Positions 18,201 through 25,096 of a stretch of DNA of 64,000 nucleotides are shown piece by piece (the first letter of the stretch is position 1; every line of letters begins with the position of its first letter). The stretch spans positions 496,001 through 560,000 of the forward strand of contig NZ_RCCE01000002.1 of assembly GCF_003663885.1 (NCBI RefSeq), written 5' to 3'. The position numbers and the translations under genes are program-made. The notes under the pieces were generated by a model. It was given only the letters and a program-made list of their open reading frames with translations, had not been told where the DNA came from and searched no databases. Source of the stretch: Litoreibacter meonggei. GTDB lineage: Bacteria; Pseudomonadota; Alphaproteobacteria; Rhodobacterales; Rhodobacteraceae.

Positions 18201-18436
18201 GCATGGACATCGCCGTGAAGGCCGACGAAGCCGCGACCGACGCCCTTCTGCGAGCGGGAATTCATGTGGATGTGAAATGCTCGGACGGGCTGTGCGGGGT
18301 GTGCAAATGCGGCGTGGTCGCGGGCGATGTGGAACACCGCGACTTCGTGCTGTCAAACGCGGATCGCGCAAAGGCGATGATCCTGTGCCAGTCCCGCGCA
18401 GCTGAAAAGGATGGTCTGGTGGAGATCGACTTATGA
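15254..18436 (+). CDS. Reductive dehalogenase (RdhA) - FMN/NAD/2Fe-2S reductase fusion
   Basis: A 1060-residue, probably cytoplasmic and self-sufficient corrinoid dehalogenase. Residues ~1-620 are the RdhA part: a degenerate first module, a second B12-binding module, and two 4Fe-4S sites, C550-C553-C556-C560 and C586-C599-C602-C606 (CX12CX2CX3C). Residues ~740-1060 resemble phthalate dioxygenase reductase: flavin motif RQYSLSG (794-800), NAD motif GGGIGVTPM (857-865), and a C-terminal plant-type 2Fe-2S ferredoxin with C1009-C1014-C1017-C1045. There is no Tat signal and no rdhB anchor gene, unlike respiratory RdhA. The layout matches aerobic catabolic enzymes such as BhbA and NpRdhA, which reduce halophenols with NADPH. 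An epoxyqueuosine-reductase-like role is less likely given the size and fusion. The next gene overlaps by four bases. The substrate is unknown. Confidence 0.88.
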   Translation: MTKLFSYRNRPVHLGPYPLEKLERVDSAALDHVPAMAHVSFRRPEDPLSIVNAMQEYQAMLDATRDGLVKKEIAEIPSDLTERANHLKAFGYYCDASMVGTCEIPREAWLDTPLVNPDVDRLADKLRTLQPKTLAAGIDVIMAGLRESMRAPPQACDHHTHALVFLYDMPRDPEPDEVGCDWITDAQDHRTCLRGMETAVTLASYIRTLGFDARAHSMAASDVHLGKLAVASGLNHADGANPFLGNRYGLAVVTTTLAMTADRPLAPNAKPGLSWAIGLSGHTKSRRFADAFQTRKFRDGPHPFETLKRVENPTTYIDKPNVARVPKRANLFARGLFGDMGKTVQEATKNGNYVRKSAAAFAFRPSLGAFVLLQDGEASEVHESTQDPDRNAANIKAALYWLGVDAAGLSACPDWVYYSHDAAGQPIMPYHSNAISMIIDQGHETMEGASGDDWIACAQSMRAYLRFSLLGGVLAEHLRRLGYTARVHSVMDDEVLHPPLLLLSGLGEVSRIGEVILNPFLGPRLKSGVVTTNMPLTHDKPIDFGLQKFCEACNKCARECPSGAITAGPKLMFNGYEIWKSDSQKCTTYRVAQKNGAMCGRCMKTCPWNLEGLFAEAPFRKLAMTLPQAAKALAKLDDLAGQGEINPVKKWWWDLEMVDDGAYRPSAHPVNARGLQKGLDLRYEDQTLAVYPAPLAPPPYAYPYPMDREAGIAAYKAMIPAPEHKARRAKGLAPEHIYTADQQDSPVMGAVISKVEHMTDTITKYEFAMPDGSDMPPVAAGAHIDVVVAPEFLRQYSLSGDPADRSRYQIAVLREDHGRGGSRLMHRIFEEGRRVHISKPINHFPLHEDASFTYLMGGGIGVTPMIAMAHRLHAIGADFALHYSCSTRSGAGFLDDLAKVPWADKVHLHFSNEGSRCDLANTLKHRTGAHVYTCGPEVYMAAVMDAAQANGFPEEAQHLEFFSVPEQPDYVNHAFTLRLASTSMDIAVKADEAATDALLRAGIHVDVKCSDGLCGVCKCGVVAGDVEHRDFVLSNADRAKAMILCQSRAAEKDGLVEIDL

Positions 18437-18978
18437 CCGTACTGACCGGCGAGGTTCACATTGCGCGACCCGTGGCGGAGGTCTACGACCTCTACACCGA
18501 TGCGCGTCTGACGGCAGAGCATAGTTCGGGCCGCACCGAAGTGTCCTTTACAAATGTGGTCGAGGATGGCCCCGGCACGCAGGCGGTCTGGATGTTCATC
18601 TACCCCGAGTTGAAAACCGAGATGGTTGAGACCGTGGTCGAGGTCGACCGCCCGCACCGCATCACCAGCCACCTGCAAATCACCCGCGTTCTGCCACTGG
18701 CCCCGCATGAAGTGACGCCGGGCGTCATGCCCGCGTTGGCCTATAACATGCGTGACGATTACAGCCCGCTCTTCGGAAAGCTCCCCGCTGAGGGTGTGCA
18801 GGAAACGAGCTTCACCCCTGACGGCGACGGCACCGTTTTGCGGGTCACGACACAGATAGCCCTTGGCGGATGGTCGCGCATATCAGGCTGGTTCATGTCG
18901 CGCTCTAAACGCTCGCCTTTGCAACGTGATCTGGAGGCATTCCGCGACCGCCTTGAGGCTATGCGCGGGACAGGCTGA
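18433..18978 (+). CDS. SRPBCC (START-like) domain protein
   Basis: A 181-residue protein with a SRPBCC beginning (TGEVHIARPVAEVYDLYTDARLTAEHSSG) and the alternating beta-strand pattern of the helix-grip fold (HRITSHLQITRVLPLAPHEVTPG, VLRVTTQIALGGWSRISGW). Such proteins bind small hydrophobic ligands. Its ATG overlaps the dehalogenase stop (ATGA), so the two are co-translated, suggesting a role in binding the halogenated substrate or product. It converges on znuB with a 20-base overlap at the ends. The function is inferred from fold and context only. Confidence 0.7.
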   Translation: MTVLTGEVHIARPVAEVYDLYTDARLTAEHSSGRTEVSFTNVVEDGPGTQAVWMFIYPELKTEMVETVVEVDRPHRITSHLQITRVLPLAPHEVTPGVMPALAYNMRDDYSPLFGKLPAEGVQETSFTPDGDGTVLRVTTQIALGGWSRISGWFMSRSKRSPLQRDLEAFRDRLEAMRGTG

Positions 18979-19747
18979 CCACGCTGCTCAGTCCGAACAA
19001 CACGGCAGCGACGCAGACCATTGTAGGTCCGGCGGGCGTGTCAAAGCGGTAGGCCAACTGCAAGCCCCCCAACGCCGATACCCCACCTATCACAGCCGCG
19101 ATAGCGGCCATACGCTCAGGCGTCTGCGCCAGCGGACGGGCGGCAGCGGCGGGGATGACCAACAATGCTGCGATCAGCAGGACACCGACGACCTTGATTG
19201 CCACGGCGACGACCACGGCCAGTGCGATGGTCAGGATCAGCTGCTCGCGCTTCGGGTCGATGCCGCTGGCCTGCGCCAGATCGGGGCTAACGGTGGACAG
19301 CAGCAGTTGCTGCCAGCGCCAGCCAACAAGCGCCAGAACCAGCAAGGCTCCACCCCAGATCACCGCCAGATCGACACGGCCCACGGCCAGAATATCGCCG
19401 AACAGGTAGGCCATCAGGTCGATGCGCACCCCGTCAAGGAACGACACCGCCACCAGCCCGAAGGCAATGGCGGAATGGGCCATGACGCCCAGCAACGTGT
19501 CCATCGCGTAGCCACGCCCTGACAGGGTGGACACTGAGGTTGCCATCACCAAGGCCACGACAAGGACACCTGCGAAAACGGACATGTTGAAGCTGAGCGC
19601 CAGCGCCACACCAAGGATCGAGGCATGCGCGGTGGCGTCGCCGAAATAGGCCATGCGCCTCCAGACAACGAAGCAGCCCAAGGGGGCGGCGGCCAACGCA
19701 ACGCCAAGCCCAGCGAGGGCGGCGCGAACGAGAAAACTGTCGAGCAT
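18959..19747 (-). CDS. znuB: Zinc ABC transporter permease
   Basis: A 262-residue inner-membrane permease of the manganese/zinc (ABC-3) family, with ~8 hydrophobic segments, starting DSFLVRAALAGLGVALAAAPLGCFVVWRRMAYFGDATAHASILGVAL, where RRMAYFGDATAHAS is the diagnostic first-loop signature. It forms the channel of ZnuABC. It shares one base with the znuC stop and is the last gene of the zur-znuC-znuB unit. Its 3' end overlaps the SRPBCC gene on the other strand by 20 bases. Confidence 0.95.
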   Translation of the reverse strand: MLDSFLVRAALAGLGVALAAAPLGCFVVWRRMAYFGDATAHASILGVALALSFNMSVFAGVLVVALVMATSVSTLSGRGYAMDTLLGVMAHSAIAFGLVAVSFLDGVRIDLMAYLFGDILAVGRVDLAVIWGGALLVLALVGWRWQQLLLSTVSPDLAQASGIDPKREQLILTIALAVVVAVAIKVVGVLLIAALLVIPAAAARPLAQTPERMAAIAAVIGGVSALGGLQLAYRFDTPAGPTMVCVAAVLFGLSSVVSLSRA

Positions 19748-20499
19748 TATTCTGCGGCCTCATGGGAGTGATCGTGATCGCACTCGTGGCCATGCACATG
19801 GTCATGATCGTGGCGATACAGCGCCAAGGCCCCGCCCGTGCCAGAACCAAACAAGGCGCGGTATTCGGGGGCGGAAGCGACGACGTCGGGCTTGCCCTCG
19901 CAGCACACATGGCCGTTGAGGCAGATCACACGGTCGGAGGCGCTCATCACAACGTGCAGCTCGTGGCTGATCATCAGGACGGCGCAGTTCAGCTCGTCCC
20001 GCACCTTCTCGATATGGTGGTAGAACGCGGCGGAGCCGGGTTGATCCAGCCCCTGTGTCGCCTCGTCCAACAGCAAAAGTTGTGGCTTATGCAGCAACGC
20101 ACGGGCAAGCAAAACACGCTGGAATTGGCCCCCGGATAAATTTGACATTTGCCGCGAACCCAAATCGGGCACACCGGCTCGCCTCAACGCCTCAGATGCG
20201 TCGGTGTCGGAGATCTTTACGGGCAGACTCAGAAATCGCTTAACTGTCATAGGCAGGGTCGGGTCGATATGCAGTTTTTGCGGCACGTACCCTATCCGCA
20301 GACCCATTGCGCGGCTAATTTGGCCCGATGCAGGCTTCAAAGCGCCAATCAACGCGCGCAGTAACGAAGATTTACCAGATCCATTCGGGCCGACAATGGT
20401 AACAATTTCGCCTGGAGCTATGCTGATATTCACGTCCTCCAGCACCTTCTGCGCCCCATATTTGAGGTTCACGTTGTTGAAATCGACCAGCGCATTCAT
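19747..20499 (-). CDS. znuC: Zinc ABC transporter ATP-binding protein
   Basis: A 250-residue ATPase with Walker A GPNGSGKSS, signature LSGGQFQRVLLARALL, Walker B LLLLDEAT and the H-loop SHELHVV. The C terminus is strikingly His/Asp-rich (HDHDHVHGHECDHDHSHEAAE), a metal-buffering tail often found on Zn transporters. It overlaps zur by four bases and znuB by one. It powers zinc import with ZnuB and ZnuA. Confidence 0.95.
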   Translation of the reverse strand: MNALVDFNNVNLKYGAQKVLEDVNISIAPGEIVTIVGPNGSGKSSLLRALIGALKPASGQISRAMGLRIGYVPQKLHIDPTLPMTVKRFLSLPVKISDTDASEALRRAGVPDLGSRQMSNLSGGQFQRVLLARALLHKPQLLLLDEATQGLDQPGSAAFYHHIEKVRDELNCAVLMISHELHVVMSASDRVICLNGHVCCEGKPDVVASAPEYRALFGSGTGGALALYRHDHDHVHGHECDHDHSHEAAE

Positions 20500-20975
20500 T
20501 CGGATTTACTCCGGCAGTTCGGGCAAACGCCCTCTGCCTCGAGAACGGTGCGCTCGATGGTGAACCCTGTTTCCTGAGCAGCCTTGCCAAGTCGCCCACC
20601 TGCCGCTGCCGTCACTGTTTCGGCAACAGCGTCGCAGCTGCGGCAAATCAGGAATGCTGGCGCATGCGTATCGCCGGGATGGGTACAGGCGATAAAGGCG
20701 TTCAGCCGCTCGATCTTGTGGGCGAAGCCGTGCTTCACCAGAAAGTCCAAAGCGCGGTAAACCACGGGGGGCTGTGAGCCTAGCCCCTCCTCGCGCAAGG
20801 TATCCAAAATTTCATATGCCCCAATGGCGCGGTGTCCCTGGAGCAGAATCTCCAGCACACGCTTGCGCACAGGGGTGAATTGCAACCCTTCCTCGGCGCA
20901 GGTTTGCACCACGGCAGCGACGCCGCCAGAAATGCAATTTGAATGATCGTGATGCTTGAAGCCGAGCGGGTTCAT
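20496..20975 (-). CDS. zur: Fur-family zinc uptake regulator
   Basis: A 159-residue repressor. The winged helix covers QFTPVRKRVLEILLQGHRAIGAYEILDTLREEGLGSQPPVVYRALDFL, and two CxxC pairs (CRSC and CPNC near the C terminus) form the structural zinc site. An early His cluster, KHHDHSN, is at residues 7-13. The ATG at 20975 has AGGAG 7 bases upstream and is preferred over the longer frame. Its place as first gene before znuCB, divergent from znuA, identifies it as Zur rather than Fur. A palindrome in the gap is its likely operator. Confidence 0.93.
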   Translation of the reverse strand: MNPLGFKHHDHSNCISGGVAAVVQTCAEEGLQFTPVRKRVLEILLQGHRAIGAYEILDTLREEGLGSQPPVVYRALDFLVKHGFAHKIERLNAFIACTHPGDTHAPAFLICRSCDAVAETVTAAAGGRLGKAAQETGFTIERTVLEAEGVCPNCRSKSE

Positions 20976-21005
20976 GGGAGGCTCCTGAAACTTTAGGGTT
21001 GATAC

Positions 21006-21044
21006 GTTATGATATAACACTTATCAGAGAGCAATATGTTATAC
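21006..21044. promoter_or_regulatory. Candidate Zur box region between zur and znuA
   Basis: GTTAT-GAT-ATAAC at 21006-21018 is a perfect palindrome close to the alphaproteobacterial Zur core (TGTTATA, then ATAACA). A second, weaker TGTTATACA at 21037-21045 lies nearer znuA. Both are in the 86-base divergent gap, well placed to repress both directions when zinc is plentiful. Confidence 0.75.
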
Positions 21045-21061
21045 AATCACATAGGTGAAAT

Positions 21062-21982
21062 ATGCTGCGCCCCTTCCTGCTATTGTCCGTGCTTTCCGCC
21101 TCGCCCGCCCTTGCGGAGGTCCCACGTGTCGTGACCGACATCACCCCTGTCCACTCACTGGTCGCGCAGGTGATGGGCGATCTGGGAGAGCCGGAGGTTT
21201 TGGTCACCGCCAACGCCTCTCCACACAGCTTCGCGCTGCGCCCTTCGCAGGCAGGAGCGCTGGAACAGGCGCAGGCTGTGTTCTGGGTGGGAGAGAGCCT
21301 GACCCCGTGGCTGGAGCCGATGCTGGACCGCCTGTCAGCCGATGCCGTGCAGGTTGAACTGCTGCACCTGCCAGAGACGCAAACCCTAGGGTTTCGGGAC
21401 GCGGACGGGTTCGAGGCACATGACCACGACGACGATCACGATGGTCACGACGACCACGGGCATGACGACCATGGCAATGTCGACCCGCACGCATGGCTGA
21501 ATCCCGACAACGCGGTGGTGTGGCTGGACGCGATTGCGGCGGAGCTGTCGACGCTCGATCCGGATAACGCCGCGACCTATGCGGCCAATGCACAAGCCGC
21601 GAAAGATGGGCTGGCCGCGACGGTCGCGCAGATCGAAGCCACACTCGCCCCTGCACAAGGCAAGGCATTCGTCGTGTTCCATGACGCCTACCATTATTTC
21701 GAGGCCCGCTTCGGGATAGAGGCCGTTGCGGCAATCTCGCTCAGCGACGCCGCCACCCCCGGCCCTGCACGGGTAGAGCGCATCCAACAGACGGTGCGCG
21801 AGAACGGCGTGTCCTGTGCGTTCTCGGAGCCTCAGTTCTCGGATGGCTTGGTGGCCACGGTGCTAGACGGCACCGACGCGCGGGTCGCCGTGCTGGACCC
21901 GCTGGGCGCCGCATTGCCTGAAGGGCCGGAACTCTACAACGATTTGCTGCGCAACATGGCGGAGACCATCGCGGGGTGCTAA
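21062..21982 (+). CDS. znuA: Periplasmic zinc-binding protein ZnuA
   Basis: A 306-residue solute-binding protein. Residues 1-18 are a Sec signal (LRPFLLLSVLSASPALA). H55 in ANASPHSFALRPSQ and H143 in DPHAWLNPDNA are conserved zinc ligands, and FVVFHDAYHYFEARFG supplies a third. A His/Asp-rich loop (119-138), typical of zinc rather than manganese binders, precedes the second ligand. AGGTGA lies just before the ATG. It is divergent from zur. Confidence 0.96.
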   Translation: MLRPFLLLSVLSASPALAEVPRVVTDITPVHSLVAQVMGDLGEPEVLVTANASPHSFALRPSQAGALEQAQAVFWVGESLTPWLEPMLDRLSADAVQVELLHLPETQTLGFRDADGFEAHDHDDDHDGHDDHGHDDHGNVDPHAWLNPDNAVVWLDAIAAELSTLDPDNAATYAANAQAAKDGLAATVAQIEATLAPAQGKAFVVFHDAYHYFEARFGIEAVAAISLSDAATPGPARVERIQQTVRENGVSCAFSEPQFSDGLVATVLDGTDARVAVLDPLGAALPEGPELYNDLLRNMAETIAGC

Positions 21983-21991
21983 ACGCGGCTC

Positions 21992-22924
21992 ATGGTCGGT
22001 AACGTATTCACCCTCAAACAACTTGAAGCCCTTGTGTGGGTTGCCGACCTCGGCAGCTTTCGCAAGGCGGCGCAGCATCTGAACACGACTCAGCCCAACA
22101 TCTCCTCACGCATCGCGGGTCTTGAACGCACGTTGGGCGTTGTGCTGATGCTGCGCGATTCTGGGTCGGTGAGTCTGACGGACAGGGGAGGTGAGATCCT
22201 TCAGGTTGCACGCAGTGTGCTGCGCCAGGCCGAAGAATTGATCGAAGTCGCGGCCCGCCCTGATCTTGTGCAGGATCGACTCCGTCTTGGTGTTACAGAG
22301 TTGATCGCGGCCACGTGGCTGCACGATTATTTGCGGCGACTCAAGAGTGCCTACCCCGAAGTCTCGGTCGAACTGACAGTGGATTTGTCACGCACGCTGG
22401 ACCGCGCTTTAGCGCTCAACGAATTGGATATTGCGCTACAAAATGCTCCGTTTGCCTCCGAGATGTCGGGTGAAATCGAATTGGGGGATTACCCATACGT
22501 CTGGGTGGCCGACGCCGCTACGGCGGCGGAACTTCCGCCAGAAATTAATGTCAGCGATTTAATCCCGCATACCCTGTTAACCCATGCGCGTCATACGCAG
22601 GCCTTTGCTGAATTGTCGGACTATGCCGATAGCAACGCCTTGCCCAAAACACGCTTCGTTCCATCGAGTTCAATGTCCTCTTGCTTGCAGATGACGCTGG
22701 ATGGAATGGGTGTTGCCCTGTTGCCGGAAGCAATGGTGGAGAAAGATGTAGCAGCTGGACGCTTGGTTCAACTAGCCGTGGATTGGGTTCCCAGTGCACT
22801 GCGTTTCACTGCACGCTTTCATGCGGAGAATGCGGCGCGGTTTGTAGTGCGGGCAGCCCAAATCGCGGAGGAGATCGCAGCCGATTACACACGGCTCAGA
22901 GATCAGCGACCTTCATCACAATAA
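21992..22924 (+). CDS. LysR family transcriptional regulator
   Basis: A 310-residue regulator. The winged HTH (residues ~6-65) reads FTLKQLEALVWVADLGSFRKAAQHLNTTQPNISSRIAGLERTLG, and the C-terminal periplasmic-binding-like domain starts at RLRLGVTELIAATWLHDYL. It begins nine bases after znuA but its content points to the next genes: it lies directly upstream of hyuA-hyuB in the same direction with an AT-rich 82-base gap. It probably controls that catabolic cluster; the inducer is unknown. Confidence 0.9.
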   Translation: MVGNVFTLKQLEALVWVADLGSFRKAAQHLNTTQPNISSRIAGLERTLGVVLMLRDSGSVSLTDRGGEILQVARSVLRQAEELIEVAARPDLVQDRLRLGVTELIAATWLHDYLRRLKSAYPEVSVELTVDLSRTLDRALALNELDIALQNAPFASEMSGEIELGDYPYVWVADAATAAELPPEINVSDLIPHTLLTHARHTQAFAELSDYADSNALPKTRFVPSSSMSSCLQMTLDGMGVALLPEAMVEKDVAAGRLVQLAVDWVPSALRFTARFHAENAARFVVRAAQIAEEIAADYTRLRDQRPSSQ

Positions 22925-23006
22925 TCTATCACAAGAATACAAATAAATAATTGGAATATATCATATGACTTCGCCTACCTTTCCCTAAATTCCATAGGTG
23001 AGACAC

Positions 23007-25091
23007 ATGAAAACTTCTTCTGTTCGGCTGGGTGTGGATATCGGCGGCACGTTCACCGACGTGGTGCTGGAGGTGGACGGCGCGTCGTTCTCAACCAAGG
23101 TGCTGACAACCTACATCGCACCGGAGAACGCCATCATCGACGGGATGCAGCAGGTCTGCACCAAGGCGGGCATTACGCCTGCGGATATCGGGCAGATCAT
23201 CCACGGGACGACCCTCGCCACCAACGCCCTGATCGAGCGGCGCGGGGCGAAGACCGCGCTGATCACCACCGAAGGTTTCCGCGACGTGATCGAGATGCGC
23301 ACGGAATCGCGGTTCGAGCAATATGACCTGAACCTCAACATTCCCGAGCCACTGCTGCCCCGCCAATGCCGCTACACCGTGCCGGGGCGTATTGATGCCA
23401 CGGGGGCGGAACTGATGCCGCTGACCGAGGCGGATATCGCGCCGGTGGTCGAGGCCATCGCGGAGGCCGGATATGACAGCGTCGCCATCGGGTTGATCCA
23501 TTCGTATCTCAATGACAGCCACGAGAAGCTGGTGCGCGATGTGCTGGCGAAGCGCTTGCCGGACGTGATGATCTCGCTGTCGACCGAAGTCAGCCCCCAG
23601 ATGCGCGAATACGAGCGGTTCAACACCGTTGTAGCGAACGCCTATATCAAGCCGCTGATGAAGTCGTATCTGGGTCGACTGGAAGGCCGCCTGCGCGACG
23701 AGGGCGTGGGTTGCAACATCTTTCTGATGCACTCCGGCGGCGGGATTATCTCGCTGGAGAACGCGGCGGAGTTCCCTGTGCGTCTGGTCGAATCCGGCCC
23801 TGCCGGTGGCGCGGTCTTCGCCGCCAACATCGCCGCGCGCTATGGGTTGGACAAGGTGCTGTCCTTCGACATGGGCGGCACCACGGCCAAGATTTGCCTG
23901 ATCAAGGATCAGACGCCGAAGACCTCCCGCGTGTTCGAAGTGGCGCGGACGTACCGCTTCAAGAAGGGCTCCGGCATGCCCATTTCGATCCCTGTGATCG
24001 ACATGGTAGAAATCGGTGCAGGCGGCGGCTCGCTGGCCCATGTTGATGCGATGCGCCAGATTCGCGTCGGGCCGGAAAGCGCGGGGTCCGAGCCGGGGCC
24101 GGCCTGCTACGGGCGCGGCGGCGACAAACCCGCCGTGACGGATGCGGACCTGGTGCTGGGCAAGCTGGACCCTGACAACTTCGCGGGCGGCTCGATCAAG
24201 CTGGAAACCGCCGCGTCGGAGACCGCGTTGCGTGCCGTTCTGGGCGATATGCTGGACATGGACGCCGCAACCTCCGCCTTTGGCTTGGCCGAAGTAGTGG
24301 ACGAAAACATGGCCAACGCGGCACGGGTTCATGCGGTGGAAAACGGCGAGGATTTGAGCGAATACACCATGATCGCCTTCGGCGGCGCAGCCCCGCTGCA
24401 TGCGGGCCGCTTGTGCGAAAAGCTGGGGGTGGAGCGCCTGCTGGTGCCACCGGGCGCGGGCGTCGGTTCCGCCATCGGCTTCCTGCGCGCGCCTTTCAGC
24501 TTCGAGGCCAACCGTTCCGTCTATATGAAGCTGTCCGACTTTGACGCGGACAAGATCAAGGCGTTGCTTGGTGATTTGAAGGCCGAGGCAACGGGTTTTG
24601 TGCGCAACTGCGACGCGGACAGCGATATCCTGTCGGAGTTCAAGGTCTACATGCGCTACACAGGGCAAGGCTGGGAAATCCCGATCACCCTGACCGAAGC
24701 GCAGGCGATGACCCCAAATGCCGCCACTTTCGAGGCGCGGTTTGTCGAGGATTATACCAAGCTGTTTGGCCGCGCAGTCACGGGTATGGATATCGAAATC
24801 ACCGTCTGGTCGGTGAATGCGACAACCCCACCCGAAAAGGTCACGGAGATCGACGCCGCCAAGCCCAGCGGGGACGCTCCGATCCACGGCTCCCGCTCGC
24901 TATTCGATCCGGCCACAGCGGAGTTCGCGGAAGCCTCTGTCGTGTTGCGTGACGATATGATTGAGGGCGCAGAGGTCACAGGCCCTGCCGCGATCACCGA
25001 GGACGAGACGACAATCATCGTTCCATCGTCCCGCAAAGCCATCCGTCAGCCGGACGGCTGCATCGACATCACCACCAAGAAGGGGGCCTGA
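23007..25091 (+). CDS. hyuA: HyuA: hydantoinase/oxoprolinase family subunit A
   Basis: A 694-residue subunit of the ATP-dependent hydantoinase/5-oxoprolinase/acetone-carboxylase superfamily. The N terminus has the ASKHA phosphate-binding signature RLGVDIGGTFTDVVLE; HGTTLATNALIERRGAKTALITTEGFRDV and SFDMGGTTAKICLI are the other actin-like blocks. Members phosphorylate the carbonyl of a substrate to drive hydrolysis or carboxylation. The ATG at 23007 with AGGTGAG upstream is chosen over the GTG at 22998. hyuB follows after five bases. The specific substrate cannot be read from sequence. Confidence 0.93.
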   Translation: MKTSSVRLGVDIGGTFTDVVLEVDGASFSTKVLTTYIAPENAIIDGMQQVCTKAGITPADIGQIIHGTTLATNALIERRGAKTALITTEGFRDVIEMRTESRFEQYDLNLNIPEPLLPRQCRYTVPGRIDATGAELMPLTEADIAPVVEAIAEAGYDSVAIGLIHSYLNDSHEKLVRDVLAKRLPDVMISLSTEVSPQMREYERFNTVVANAYIKPLMKSYLGRLEGRLRDEGVGCNIFLMHSGGGIISLENAAEFPVRLVESGPAGGAVFAANIAARYGLDKVLSFDMGGTTAKICLIKDQTPKTSRVFEVARTYRFKKGSGMPISIPVIDMVEIGAGGGSLAHVDAMRQIRVGPESAGSEPGPACYGRGGDKPAVTDADLVLGKLDPDNFAGGSIKLETAASETALRAVLGDMLDMDAATSAFGLAEVVDENMANAARVHAVENGEDLSEYTMIAFGGAAPLHAGRLCEKLGVERLLVPPGAGVGSAIGFLRAPFSFEANRSVYMKLSDFDADKIKALLGDLKAEATGFVRNCDADSDILSEFKVYMRYTGQGWEIPITLTEAQAMTPNAATFEARFVEDYTKLFGRAVTGMDIEITVWSVNATTPPEKVTEIDAAKPSGDAPIHGSRSLFDPATAEFAEASVVLRDDMIEGAEVTGPAAITEDETTIIVPSSRKAIRQPDGCIDITTKKGA

Positions 25092-25096
25092 GTCAC

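Noticed and set aside
15254-18436. Reading the fusion as an epoxyqueuosine reductase (QueG)
   Set aside because: QueG is about 350-380 residues and lacks the duplicated module and the reductase/ferredoxin tail; the 4Fe-4S arrangement is shared but the architecture is not.
23091-24887. 598-codon open frame antisense to hyuA
   Set aside because: Shadow of hyuA; composition is Arg/His/Gln-rich and no family is recognisable.
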